Assembly: GCF_004006535.1 (NCBI RefSeq)
Contig: NZ_RLIH01000013.1
Coordinates: 1 to 59,655, forward strand
From: Anaerosphaera multitolerans
GTDB lineage: Bacteria; Bacillota; Clostridia; Tissierellales; Peptoniphilaceae
Length of the DNA stretch: 59,655 nucleotides
Direction: 5' to 3'
Every line of letters starts with the position of its first letter. Position 1 is the first letter of the stretch. Position numbers and translations under genes: made by a program. Of the stretch, positions 25,187 through 34,503 are shown one piece after another. A model generated the notes under the pieces. That model saw only the letters and a list, made by a program, of their open reading frames with translations. It had not been told where the DNA came from and searched no databases.

Positions 25187-26104
25187 ATGTATTATTTTAT
25201 AATAAATCCAAAATCTCAATCGGGAAGAGGAGAAAAAATTTGGCTGGAAATCAAAAGGAAAGTTGAACTTAAAAAAATTGATTATAAATACTTTGTAACA
25301 GAGAAGAAAGGTGATGCTCAAAAGTTTGCTAAAGAAATTAGCAGTGATTTAACAGAAAAGGTCATTATAGTAGTGTTAGGAGGAGACGGGACACTTAATG
25401 AGGTTATAAATGGATTGAAAAATATTAATTTAATAACTTTGGGAATTATTCCTACAGGTTCGGGAAATGATTTCGTAAGGTCTTATGGAAAGATTAAGGA
25501 TTTAAATAGTCATGTGGAAAAAATTTTAAATCCTAAAGATATTGTAAAATACAATATAGGCTATGTGGAAAATGAGTATGGGTGTAGAAATTTTATAGTG
25601 TCCTCAGGTTTTGGTTTTGATGCAACTATAACAAACGAAGTCAACAATGCTAAATCAAAGATAGTATATAAAAACACCGCACTTGGAAAACTTATCTATG
25701 CATTTAGCGCATTAAAGGTAATGGCCAGCTTTAAACCGTTGGAGTTGAAAATAACTGAGGGCAGTGGAGAGAGAATTTTTAAAAGTTGTTATTTTTGTGT
25801 AATTATGAATACAGCCTATGAGGGAAAGGCCGTAATGTTATGTCCTCAAGCAAAGGGTTATGACGATTTTTTAGATCTCTGCATATTTAATACTAAGTCA
25901 AAAACAGTAGTTATCTATTTGATTTTAAAGGCATTTTTTGGTAGACATGAAAACAGTAATCGAGTTTATATTTCAAAGGGTAGGAAGTATAAAGTGGAAT
26001 GTTTAAGCTCCACCCATTGTCATGTTGATGGGGAACAGTTAGGTAGGAGTACTTGGGCGGAATATGGTTTAAGAAATGAAAAAATAAATATTATAGTAAA
26101 ATAA
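25187..26104 (+). CDS. Diacylglycerol-kinase-family lipid kinase (YegS/BmrU type)
   Basis: The 305-residue soluble lipid kinase has the family's ATP-binding signature VVLGGDGTLNEVINGL (about residues 64-79) and IPTGSGNDFVRSYG (about 90-103), plus the C-terminal CPQAKGYDDFLDLCIFN and HVDGEQL motifs. Enzymes of this group phosphorylate diacylglycerol or related lipids in membrane lipid turnover; the substrate here is not determined. The second residue is tyrosine after a weakly placed AGAGGTAAG ribosome site. The gene is monocistronic and ends in a bidirectional terminator shared with the Na/Pi transporter. Confidence 0.88.
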   Translation: MYYFIINPKSQSGRGEKIWLEIKRKVELKKIDYKYFVTEKKGDAQKFAKEISSDLTEKVIIVVLGGDGTLNEVINGLKNINLITLGIIPTGSGNDFVRSYGKIKDLNSHVEKILNPKDIVKYNIGYVENEYGCRNFIVSSGFGFDATITNEVNNAKSKIVYKNTALGKLIYAFSALKVMASFKPLELKITEGSGERIFKSCYFCVIMNTAYEGKAVMLCPQAKGYDDFLDLCIFNTKSKTVVIYLILKAFFGRHENSNRVYISKGRKYKVECLSSTHCHVDGEQLGRSTWAEYGLRNEKINIIVK

Positions 26105-26126
26105 AAAACCTCCGAAGAGGTTTTTT
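26103..26126. terminator. Bidirectional terminator
   Basis: AAAAAACCTC (26103-26112), CGAA loop and GAGGTTTTTT (26117-26126) form a compact hairpin with T tracts on both strands. It separates the lipid kinase and Na/Pi genes. Confidence 0.85.
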
Positions 26127-27742
26127 TAAATTACTAATTTCCCTATATTACTTAGATATGCGGAAATTCTTTCATAGCTGCTTAAAAGTTTTTCATAGAA
26201 CAGACCGCTTTCAGGGTCGCAAGTTCCGTTTTTCATTCTATCTATGTGGCGATTTCTAAATGTTTCAATTTCAACTTCTACAATGTCATTAATTCTACGG
26301 GTATTTGCACGTCTTTCTTCTCTGGTCTTATCTTCATAGATAGATTTATATAGACTGTTTAGACGTTGATCTAAAATTCTGATTTCCTTATGGAAATCTT
26401 CACTGTAGTATAGGTTTCTATCATAGGATGCCTTTGCATATTCGCCAATTGATTTTGTATGGTCTCCAATTCTTTCTATATCTCTTACAATTCTCAGATA
26501 ACCTGTGAAATAAGAAGCCATTGTATCATCCATAGGTTCACTTAAAACATCAATAATGTATTTTGTAATATTGGAGTTTAAATAGTTTATTATCTCCTCA
26601 TTATGCAAAAGAAGTCTATGTTTCTTTTCGTCATAATCATTAAATATTTCCATTGCAATTTTATAATTTTCTCTTGCAATATCTAACATTCTTGTGGTTT
26701 CCGCTCTTACGTCAGTTAGAGCTGCATTGGAATCTTTACCGCTTTTAATATTAATATACTTAAGAGCAAGATCTTCTGTTAGAGGATCCTTTCCAGGTAT
26801 TAATTTTGTAGCAAGATTTGCAAGGTACTTAGAAAATGGAAATAGTATAACAGTGGCTACAATATTAAATAAAGTATGGAAATTGGCCAACTGTGCTGCA
26901 GGTAAATCCTTAGAAAATTTTACAACCCAAGTTTCTATAGGAAGTATACCTAGAAGAATTACAAATATTATAGTTCCTATAACGTTAAAGAGCACGTGTA
27001 CAGCGGCTGCTCTCTTACCGTTTTTAGAGCTTCCCATAGCAGATAGTATACTGGTAATACAAGTACCTATATTAAAGCCGAATATAATGTACATTGAGCC
27101 GTGTAGTCCAACTAATCCCTTATTGGCAAGTGCTTGCAAAATACCTAAGGAAGCACTTGAAGATTGAATAATTGCAGTAAAAAAAGTACCAACAAAAATA
27201 CCTGTTATTGGATTTGAAATCTTAGTCATCAAAGATACAAAAGCCTCATTTGTTTGTAGAGGAACCATTGACTGAGACATAATATCCATTCCCATAAATA
27301 AAACTCCCAGCCCCATAACTACCTGTCCAAGATGGGATATTGAGCTTTTATTTATAAATTTATACATAAAGAACCCAATAAAAGCAATTAAAGGTGCTGA
27401 ATCAGTAATATTTAATGCAACTAACTGTCCGGTGACCGTTGTACCTATATTGGCCCCCATAATTACTCCTACGGCTTGTTGCAGCGACATTAAACCTGCA
27501 TTTACAAACCCTACAACCATTACTGTTGTAGCGGAACTACTTTGAATAATAGCTGTAACAGCAATTCCCACTCCAATACCTTTAAGGGTGTTGGAGGTTA
27601 ATTTTTCAATAATTTTTTGAAGCTTATTTCCGGCAAAGAGTTCCAACCCTTCGCTCATTAAATCCATACCATATAAAAATAATGCAAGTCCGCCTAGTAG
27701 CGAAAAGATATAGACAATTGAAAAGCTTTGAACCGTCGACAT
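26126..27742 (-). CDS. Na+/phosphate cotransporter with PhoU-like C-terminal domain
   Basis: The 538-residue protein combines an NptA/YjbB-type Na/Pi membrane domain (residues about 1-320) and a cytoplasmic PhoU-like helical domain (about 345-530). The membrane part carries two inverted repeats, each with a QSSSA signature (AIIQSSSATTVMVVGF and AIIQSSSASLGILQALA), as in SLC34-type carriers. The PhoU part has the helical signatures DYDEKKHRLLLHNEEI and RDIERIGDHTKSIGEYA. It probably moves phosphate coupled to Na+; bacterial homologues have been linked to efflux as well as uptake. The gene is monocistronic. Confidence 0.88.
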   Translation of the reverse strand: MSTVQSFSIVYIFSLLGGLALFLYGMDLMSEGLELFAGNKLQKIIEKLTSNTLKGIGVGIAVTAIIQSSSATTVMVVGFVNAGLMSLQQAVGVIMGANIGTTVTGQLVALNITDSAPLIAFIGFFMYKFINKSSISHLGQVVMGLGVLFMGMDIMSQSMVPLQTNEAFVSLMTKISNPITGIFVGTFFTAIIQSSSASLGILQALANKGLVGLHGSMYIIFGFNIGTCITSILSAMGSSKNGKRAAAVHVLFNVIGTIIFVILLGILPIETWVVKFSKDLPAAQLANFHTLFNIVATVILFPFSKYLANLATKLIPGKDPLTEDLALKYINIKSGKDSNAALTDVRAETTRMLDIARENYKIAMEIFNDYDEKKHRLLLHNEEIINYLNSNITKYIIDVLSEPMDDTMASYFTGYLRIVRDIERIGDHTKSIGEYAKASYDRNLYYSEDFHKEIRILDQRLNSLYKSIYEDKTREERRANTRRINDIVEVEIETFRNRHIDRMKNGTCDPESGLFYEKLLSSYERISAYLSNIGKLVI

Positions 27743-27859
27743 TTTTTCCTCCTATTAAATTAATCCATTGTTAATCATAACTCAATTGTAGAAAATTTCA
27801 TAGTAATATTTTGATTTTTAAAGAATGTTTTAAAAGTATGGTGGACTAAAATAATATTA

Positions 27860-28696
27860 TTATTTTCTAACGAAGGCGATTGCAAGACACCCCGGGCCTA
27901 CATGAGTTCCTATTACACCACTTATGGGAAACATTGCCGTGTTTTTTAAGTTATATTTTTTAATAGTTTCATTCATAAATTGAATACATCTTTCTTCGCT
28001 GGAAGTATGTCCAAAGTATACCGGGAAACTTTCATCTACTTCAGTGGCTTCAAATTCTTTATAAAGCAAGTTAAGTGAAGCTTTTGAACCGCGTGCTTTT
28101 CCCAATTCTTCAAGTACAGAATTTTTAAGTATAATCGTAGGTTTAATATTTAACAATTCACCTATGAAGGCCATTGAAGCGGGAATTCTTCCACCCATTT
28201 TCAAGAATTTCAAAGTATCAAGAGCGCCGCATACTACTGTGTGTCTCTTTAAATTTTCTATAGCACCTGCAATGTTTTCAAGTTCTTTCCCTTCATCTCT
28301 TAACTTAACAGCATGTTCCACTAACAGCCTTTGGGTAATAATAGCCTGTTCGGAATCAATAACTCGTATTCTGTCATAATCTATCATATCCTTTGCCAGG
28401 TTTGCGGAATTGACAGTGCCGCTGAGTCCTCCGGCAAGTGTAATTACTAGAACATCATCACCTTTTAACTTTGCTTCGTTATATATATTAAGGTACAATT
28501 GTGGAGATGGTTGACTTGTTACAGGTAGAGAAGTTGATACTTTTAATTTTTCAAAAAAACAATCAAAATCTTCAACTGTATTTTGAGGACAGACTTCATC
28601 TCCAAAACTAATAGTAAGAGGTACAATATCTATATTTAATTTAACTGCTTCATCAATAGTAATGTCTGAAGCACTGTCAGTAATAATTCTAATCAT
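27860..28696 (-). CDS. DegV family fatty-acid-binding protein
   Basis: The 278-residue DegV protein shows the conserved opening IRIITDSASDI, TSQPSP in the first domain, ITLAGGLSGTVNSA, and CGALDTLKFLKMGGRI in the second. DegV (FakB-like) proteins bind one fatty acid and, with the FakA kinase, present exogenous fatty acids for phosphorylation and phospholipid synthesis. ATG at 28696 is preferred over the TTG at 28714 because GGAAAGGA lies just before it. No fakA gene is in the window, so its partner must be elsewhere. It appears monocistronic. Confidence 0.9.
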   Translation of the reverse strand: MIRIITDSASDITIDEAVKLNIDIVPLTISFGDEVCPQNTVEDFDCFFEKLKVSTSLPVTSQPSPQLYLNIYNEAKLKGDDVLVITLAGGLSGTVNSANLAKDMIDYDRIRVIDSEQAIITQRLLVEHAVKLRDEGKELENIAGAIENLKRHTVVCGALDTLKFLKMGGRIPASMAFIGELLNIKPTIILKNSVLEELGKARGSKASLNLLYKEFEATEVDESFPVYFGHTSSEERCIQFMNETIKKYNLKNTAMFPISGVIGTHVGPGCLAIAFVRK

Positions 28697-28760
28697 AATC
28701 TTTTCCTTTCCCAAATATAATACTTTTTAATTATATCATATTAAAAATATTCTATAAAAT

Positions 28761-28792
28761 AACAAAGCTCTGCTTTAAAACAGAGCTTTGTT
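28761..28792. terminator. Bidirectional terminator after the DUF2238-like gene
   Basis: AACAAAGCTCTG (28761-28772) pairs perfectly with CAGAGCTTTGTT (28781-28792) around an 8-nt loop. It lies between the DUF2238-like and degV genes, which are both on the minus strand, so it mainly ends the former. Confidence 0.8.
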
Positions 28793-28799
28793 TAGTAGA

Positions 28800-29549
28800 T
28801 TAAATTTCCTTATCAGTAGTATTATTTATAGTATCTTTTTTTAAATGTTTCTCTTCATTTTTTAAGTGGATGTATCCTAAAATCACTATGAATAAAGCAC
28901 CTATAAAGTTAACTATTAAATCTTTCATAGTGTCAACTATTGCAGCGTGGCCTATCAATATTTCTCCATGATAGGTCATAAATTTTTGCATATTGGTTCC
29001 TAGTATATGATCTGCCAAAAACTCATAGATTTCCCAAATTACACCGCAGGTAGTGGCAAAGGAAAGAGCAAAGAGACTTACAAAGAAGGGCGTTAAATTC
29101 AAGTGGAGTTTTTTATTTTTATTTAAGAAATCCACTATTACAAAGCCTAGGGCACCAAGCATAATTGCGCTGAAACAATGTAAGATAGTATCCCAAAAAG
29201 GTACTTTGTAATAAAAATTTCTAACTTCGCCTAAATAAATTGCACAGAATAGGAAAATAAAGTAGATGATTTCCATCATATCAGGAATATCGACACCAAA
29301 CTTCTTTTCAACTTCAGAGGGCAGAAATATTACAATCATTCCAACTAAACATTGTAATATCATAAGTACGTAATCGCTTTTCACCAGTTCATAGGCTTTA
29401 TTGGAAGTTCCGCTGGGAGCTTTAACTAGGTTTACAGTTGCATAGACTACAGAAAGGGCAAGAAGTATAAAGAGAATTTTAAAAATAAGTGTCTTTCTCT
29501 TATCTATTTTATTATTTTTATTATCGTCAGTATTAAGATTTTTTTCCAT
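28800..29549 (-). CDS. DUF2238-like (YjdF-type) integral membrane protein
   Basis: The 249-residue membrane protein has a charged N-terminus (about 1-20), then six or seven hydrophobic segments. Landmarks DTILHCFSAIMLGALGFVIVDFLN and WEIYEFLADHILG...DTMKDLIVNFIGALF, with conserved D, H and E residues in membrane segments, fit the DUF2238/YjdF membrane family, whose function is unknown. An Asn/Lys-rich tail ends the protein. ATG follows AAAGGAATT. It lies in the same direction as, and downstream of, an aminotransferase gene with a 33-bp gap, so the two may be co-transcribed. Confidence 0.7.
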   Translation of the reverse strand: MEKNLNTDDNKNNKIDKRKTLIFKILFILLALSVVYATVNLVKAPSGTSNKAYELVKSDYVLMILQCLVGMIVIFLPSEVEKKFGVDIPDMMEIIYFIFLFCAIYLGEVRNFYYKVPFWDTILHCFSAIMLGALGFVIVDFLNKNKKLHLNLTPFFVSLFALSFATTCGVIWEIYEFLADHILGTNMQKFMTYHGEILIGHAAIVDTMKDLIVNFIGALFIVILGYIHLKNEEKHLKKDTINNTTDKEI

Positions 29550-29582
29550 TATAATTCCTTTCTATTTTGGCTAAAGAATAAA

Positions 29583-30692
29583 TTAAAGAGTATTTTCAAT
29601 ATATTTATCTGCTTTTAATAAAATATCCATAATTAAATCTATTTCCTTGCGAACAATTAATCTAACTGATTTCTTATCCAAACTTTCAAAGGAAAGTCCG
29701 GATACTGTATTAAGTCCGAAAGCACTTAATACCTTCCATAGATTAACATTTGCATCAGTATAGATTAACATTATGGGGCTTTCAAGAGATGTGTTGGCGA
29801 TTTTTAAATTTTTCGTTTTTGAAATACCCTTAATTAAAGTTTGTTTTTTTGTTTTAATATCAGAGATTAGGTTAGGAATATAATCTTTATCATCAATTAA
29901 AATTTCAGCTAGAATTCGTCCTAAGCTATTACAGTTAAAAGGAGAAATAAATTTTTTTAAATATTTACTACTTTCTTCGCTGCTTATGGAGTAACCTACT
30001 CTAACACCGGCCAAGCCATAACCTTTCGAAAAACTTCTTACAACGTGTAGATGCTTGTATTCCTTTATTAATGGTGCTGCTGAATTTTCAATATCCATAT
30101 AGTCTCCATAAGCTTCATCTACAATAATTGCCATATTTAAATTTTTAGCAGCTACAACTATTTCTCTAACTGTTTCAATGGGAAGAATTTGACCTGTTGG
30201 ATTATTGGGATTTTCCAAAAACACTAAGGAAGCATTACTTGAATGCATCTTATTTAAAAAATCATCTTTTACAAAGGTGTAATTATTTTCAGGTTTAAGG
30301 TCATAGTGGCTATGTTTAGCTCCGATTAAGTAAGCGTGGTCGGTATAGGCGGAAAAATTGGGAACATAACTAAATAATCCTTTATTTCCAAGTAAGTAAA
30401 GTAGATTAATATTAGTTAATAAATCATAGGAGCCATCACCTAAAGTTATATTTTCTCTATTTAAATTGACTATGCAATTAAATTTTTCTATAATTTTATC
30501 TACTAGAGAGAGATTGTTTGGATAATTTTTAATAGAATCACCACTTATTCTACTTAATTTTTCTAAAATATATTTCGGCGTATCTCCATAGTAGATTCCC
30601 AAAGAAGCGTCCACTATAATTGGATTTTCATTAGACCCGTCATAGGATTTGGGTATGTAATTTTTAATTGTATTATTTATTAAATCGGACAT
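29583..30692 (-). CDS. HisC-like class I/II aminotransferase
   Basis: The 369-residue PLP aminotransferase resembles histidinol-phosphate aminotransferase. It has GDGSYDLLTNI (cofactor phosphate), LENPNNPTGQILP, VDEAYGDY (Asp contacting the pyridine ring), the PLP lysine in RSFSKGYGLAGVRVGY (about 223) and a C-terminal RLIVRKEID. HisC homologues without a his operon often act on aromatic amino acids or on cobalamin threonine-phosphate; no such context exists here, and a role in aromatic amino acid transamination feeding the indolepyruvate pathway is a guess. ATG follows AAGGAGGAG. Confidence 0.82.
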   Translation of the reverse strand: MSDLINNTIKNYIPKSYDGSNENPIIVDASLGIYYGDTPKYILEKLSRISGDSIKNYPNNLSLVDKIIEKFNCIVNLNRENITLGDGSYDLLTNINLLYLLGNKGLFSYVPNFSAYTDHAYLIGAKHSHYDLKPENNYTFVKDDFLNKMHSSNASLVFLENPNNPTGQILPIETVREIVVAAKNLNMAIIVDEAYGDYMDIENSAAPLIKEYKHLHVVRSFSKGYGLAGVRVGYSISSEESSKYLKKFISPFNCNSLGRILAEILIDDKDYIPNLISDIKTKKQTLIKGISKTKNLKIANTSLESPIMLIYTDANVNLWKVLSAFGLNTVSGLSFESLDKKSVRLIVRKEIDLIMDILLKADKYIENTL

Positions 30693-30853
30693 ATGCTCCT
30701 CCTTATATTTGGGGTTATTATAGATAATATATTAATTTACTTTAAAACTCAAGAAAGTGATTTTAATTTCACTTGACTAATTTTATAGTAAAAAATACAA
30801 TGATTTTATATATAGCAAAAAGTGACGTTTATTTTATAAATTGAGAGGTTAAA

Positions 30854-32263
30854 ATGAAAGTATTAATTGCGGGTATTGGTAAGTTAGGATTTCGTGTGGC
30901 ACAATCATTAGTTGATGAAGGAATGGAAGTAATAATTGTAGATAAAAATGAACAGGTAGTAGAAAATGCAACAAATACCTTAGATGTTATGAGCGTTAAT
31001 GGGAATGCTTTGGATTTAATGCTTCTAAAGGAGTTGGGGATAGAGCAATGCGACATTGTTATTGCTACTACCAGAAGTGATGAGGCAAATGTAATTTTAT
31101 GTACCATAGCTAAAAAAATGGGATGTGGCATGAGTATTGCCAGAGTTAGAAATCCGGAATATCATAAACACTTAAATTATCTAGGTGAAGAATTAAATAT
31201 CGACCTCATTGTCAATCCTGACTATGAAAGTGCTTTAGCTATCGAAAAATATCTTTTGAAAAAATATTTGCTAATGAGTGATGACTTTGCAGGTGGTAAA
31301 GTTAAATTAGTTGAATTTAACATAGGTGAGAATAAACATTTTGTCGGCAAGAAATTAATGGAGTTAGAAGGTTTTGAGAATCTGTTAATTACTACAATTG
31401 CAAGAGACGGAAAGACTATAATACCAAATGGTCAAACTGTTTTAGAGGAGAATGACGTAATTTTACTTGTGGGAGATTCAAAAACTATTGAGTTTTTTGA
31501 CAAGGAACATTCCGATGTAGTTAGATTAAGAGCAGTTCAAAAAGTTATGATTGTAGGCGGAGGTAAGATAGGATATTATCTTGGAAAACTTCTTGTTGAT
31601 TCAGGAATTGAAATTACAATTGTAGAAGTAGATATGGATAGATGTTTATTCTTAAAGGAAAAGTTACCCGAGGCTACTATTATAAACGGAGACGGTACGG
31701 ATATGAATTTGTTGGAAGAGGAAATGATTCACACTTTTGATGGATTTGTAGCTGCAACGGGAATTGATGAGGCTAATTTATTAATTTCCCTAGTTGCAAA
31801 ACAGGTGGGAGTCTATAAGACAGTAGCTAAAATTTCAAGAAGTAACTACAATTCAATTATAGATAAATTATATATTGATGCTGTATTTAATACTAATTAT
31901 ATAACTGCCGGCAGAATATTAAGAGTTATAAGGGGGTCAGGTTCTCTCTCTGTAAACTTGATGTTAAGCGGAGATGCAGAATTTACGGAACTGGTTTTAA
32001 AAGAAGGAGTCCTTGCTTTAAATAAACAGGTTCAGGATTTAAATTTGAAAAAAGGAGTTTTAATCGTTTCTGTTGTAAGAGACAATGAGGTTATAATTCC
32101 AAAGGGAGATACAGTTTTAAAAGCCGGAGATCATGTAATTATATTTTGGGCTCATGATATGTTAGATGAAATGAACAGAGTGTTTAAAACAGTACGTCAA
32201 AAGAACGGTTTATTTTCATCAAAACATAAATATATAGAAGATGACGGTGGGGGAAGTCTGTGA
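30854..32263 (+). CDS. trkA: Trk potassium uptake regulatory NAD-binding subunit
   Basis: The 469-residue cytoplasmic gating ring protein contains two tandem RCK units: RCK-N 1 (GIGKLGFRVAQ, residues about 1-125), RCK-C 1 (about 145-225), RCK-N 2 (VGGGKIGYYLGKLL, about 230-350) and RCK-C 2 (about 375-455). Both GxGxxG loops are intact, so NAD(H)/ATP binding should regulate K+ flux through the TrkH channel encoded next. ATG follows GAGAGG. It overlaps trkH by 4 nt (GTGA), so the two are translationally coupled. Confidence 0.95.
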   Translation: MKVLIAGIGKLGFRVAQSLVDEGMEVIIVDKNEQVVENATNTLDVMSVNGNALDLMLLKELGIEQCDIVIATTRSDEANVILCTIAKKMGCGMSIARVRNPEYHKHLNYLGEELNIDLIVNPDYESALAIEKYLLKKYLLMSDDFAGGKVKLVEFNIGENKHFVGKKLMELEGFENLLITTIARDGKTIIPNGQTVLEENDVILLVGDSKTIEFFDKEHSDVVRLRAVQKVMIVGGGKIGYYLGKLLVDSGIEITIVEVDMDRCLFLKEKLPEATIINGDGTDMNLLEEEMIHTFDGFVAATGIDEANLLISLVAKQVGVYKTVAKISRSNYNSIIDKLYIDAVFNTNYITAGRILRVIRGSGSLSVNLMLSGDAEFTELVLKEGVLALNKQVQDLNLKKGVLIVSVVRDNEVIIPKGDTVLKAGDHVIIFWAHDMLDEMNRVFKTVRQKNGLFSSKHKYIEDDGGGSL

Positions 32264-33708
32264 ATTATTTGCTAATAATTAAAATGCTGGGGACCATATT
32301 ATTTATAGAATCATTGTTTTTATTACCTCCCTTAGCTTTAAGTATATATGATAATGATGGAACAAGTATAAACATACTTTTAATAATGGTTCTTATGTTT
32401 TTAATGGGGTTTGGTGCTATGAAAATAAGGAACAGGGAAAAAACCATAACTCCAAAAGACGGACTATTTATAGTGGCTTTTTCTTGGGTAATAGCTTCTA
32501 TATTTGGAGCGTTACCCTTGTATATATGTACTGATTTAAGTTATATAGATAGTTTTTTTGAAATAGTTTCAGGATTTACTACTACAGGAGCATCTGTAAT
32601 ACCAAATATTGAACTATTACCGAGATCTATTGTGTTGTGGAGAAGTATAACGCATTGGCTTGGCGGAATGGGTATTTTGGTCTTTACCATAAGTTTGCTG
32701 CCGAAACTTGGGGTTGGGGGATTTCAAATTTATAAAGCTGAATCTCCGGGACCGATGGCTGGGAAAATAGAATCTACAATGCGCCAATCTGCAAAGAGAC
32801 TTTATGCTATCTATTTAACCATTACATTAATATTATTTTTATTGTTGGTAATGGGGGGAATGGGTATATTTGACTCGCTAATTCATACATTTGGAGTAGT
32901 TGGTACAGGTGGATTTTCAAGTAAAGCAGATTCTATAATGAGTTATAACAGCTACTATATTCCGTGGGTTATGACCGTTTTTATGGTGCTTTGCGGAACT
33001 AATTTCTATATTCACTACTTGTTATTCCAGAAAAAATTCACTGAGATATTTAAAGATGAGGAATTGAGATTATACTATATTATTTTATTAGTTTCTTTTA
33101 TTATTATAACTTTGGATTTATATCTTAACAATTATGGAAACTTAGCTATTAGTGCAAGAGACGGTGCTTTTCAAATAAGTTCAATTATTTCAACATCAGG
33201 CTTTGCAAATGCTGATTACGATTTGTGGCCTAATTTAAGTAAGTATATTCTTCTGATTTTAATGTTTATAGGTTCTTGTGCCGGGTCTACTGCTGGAGGA
33301 TTTAAAATTGTAAGATTAGTTGTACTATTAAAGCTGGTAAAGAGGGAATTACAAAGGGTGGTCCATCCAAAAGCGGTAATTCCTATTACTTTAAACGGAA
33401 GAAAATTAAAAGACGAAGTAGTTATGGGTATTAATTCCTATTTCGGAATATATGCAATAGTCTTTGTCATATCTGTGGGAATAATTTCCATATCTGAAAT
33501 AGACTTAGTAAGTAGCATATCCTCTGTGGCAACAATGTTAAGTAACGTGGGTCCTGGGTTTAACCTAGTTGGACCTACAAAAAATTTTGCATCCTTTGGA
33601 GCAGGATATAAATTATATTTTAGTTTTTTAATGTTACTTGGAAGACTGGAGTTCTTTACGATTTTAGGACTAATAAGTTTTAGATCTAGGAAAAAGACTA
33701 TACAATAA
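32260..33708 (+). CDS. trkH: Trk potassium uptake channel subunit
   Basis: The 482-residue membrane protein has the four-fold pseudo-symmetric pore of TrkH. The four selectivity-filter loops can be read in order: SGFTTTGAS (P1), GVVGTGGFS (P2), ISTSGFANADYD (P3) and MLSNVGPGFN (P4). It forms the K+ channel and works with the TrkA ring from the same operon. Start is GTG, overlapping the trkA stop. It runs to within 17 bp of the convergent LysE gene. Confidence 0.94.
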   Translation: MNYLLIIKMLGTILFIESLFLLPPLALSIYDNDGTSINILLIMVLMFLMGFGAMKIRNREKTITPKDGLFIVAFSWVIASIFGALPLYICTDLSYIDSFFEIVSGFTTTGASVIPNIELLPRSIVLWRSITHWLGGMGILVFTISLLPKLGVGGFQIYKAESPGPMAGKIESTMRQSAKRLYAIYLTITLILFLLLVMGGMGIFDSLIHTFGVVGTGGFSSKADSIMSYNSYYIPWVMTVFMVLCGTNFYIHYLLFQKKFTEIFKDEELRLYYIILLVSFIIITLDLYLNNYGNLAISARDGAFQISSIISTSGFANADYDLWPNLSKYILLILMFIGSCAGSTAGGFKIVRLVVLLKLVKRELQRVVHPKAVIPITLNGRKLKDEVVMGINSYFGIYAIVFVISVGIISISEIDLVSSISSVATMLSNVGPGFNLVGPTKNFASFGAGYKLYFSFLMLLGRLEFFTILGLISFRSRKKTIQ

Positions 33709-33725
33709 TCAGAACAATAAATATT

Positions 33726-34307
33726 TTATATAAAGAGAGAAATGGCACAATAAACTAATAGAAGAGCCATTACTGTATTTGTAATTTTAGAATATTTAGA
33801 AAACAGTGTCTTAAATATAGAACCAAAAGCAAGCCAAAGTAGATTTGAAGATACACTTATTATTGGAAGTAAAATAGTAAAGGGCAAAATTTTAAATACC
33901 TGTCCATTATATACAGGTATTATGTAAGTTTGCATGGTAACCAGCGCATATATAATAACTTTTGGGTTTACAAACTGAAGTAGTAATCCTGATAGAAAAT
34001 CGCTTTTTAAGTTCTCTTCTTCATTTATTGATGAGCTGATAAAGATTTTTCTTGCTAAGTTTAACATATATATAGCACCGATTATCATCATCGGTGTTTT
34101 TATAAAAGGTATTATTGAATTTAATAGACTGCAAAACAATGCTGAAAGGGACATTAAAATAAAACATCCCACAAAAACCCCAAAACTAAAGGGTAGAGAT
34201 TTTTTAAAACCCAGTCTGGATCCATTTGACATTGCCATTATATTGTTTGGTCCCGGAGTTATAGTTGAAATAATTACGTACGTAAGAAAATTAGCCCAAT
34301 TAAACAT
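33726..34307 (-). CDS. LysE/RhtB family amino acid exporter
   Basis: The 193-residue protein has five or six membrane segments and the LysE/RhtB signature TPGPNNIMAMSNGSRLGFKKSLPFSFG near the N-terminus. Such exporters remove excess amino acids such as lysine, threonine, homoserine or leucine; which one is not decidable. Length is usual. ATG follows GAGGTGTAAA. It is convergent with trkH and separated from the downstream hisC-like gene by a bidirectional hairpin. Confidence 0.88.
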   Translation of the reverse strand: MFNWANFLTYVIISTITPGPNNIMAMSNGSRLGFKKSLPFSFGVFVGCFILMSLSALFCSLLNSIIPFIKTPMMIIGAIYMLNLARKIFISSSINEEENLKSDFLSGLLLQFVNPKVIIYALVTMQTYIIPVYNGQVFKILPFTILLPIISVSSNLLWLAFGSIFKTLFSKYSKITNTVMALLLVYCAISLFI

Positions 34308-34447
34308 TTTACACCTCTGTTAGTATTTTTTAAGTATATTTTAAATTGTTGGATGAAGACACAATCAATTCCATTATAGATTAAAACAATGTAAATTTAA
34401 ATAAGTAATAGTAATAAGATATAAGTGATTGGAAAATTCAATTATAA

Positions 34448-34490
34448 AAAATAGGGAAGAAGTCTTTAATAAAAGCTTTTTCCCTATTTT
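34448..34490. terminator. Terminator beside the hisC-like gene
   Basis: AAAATAGGGAA (34448-34458) pairs with TTCCCTATTTT (34480-34490), with further AAGA/CTTT-type pairing in the loop. It lies just past the 3' end of the minus-strand hisC-like gene. Confidence 0.7.
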
Positions 34491-34503
34491 AATTTAAACT
34501 GGA

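Noticed and set aside
26694-27167. 157-codon plus-strand frame
   Set aside because: Antisense to the Na/Pi transporter, with no recognisable domain or ribosome site.
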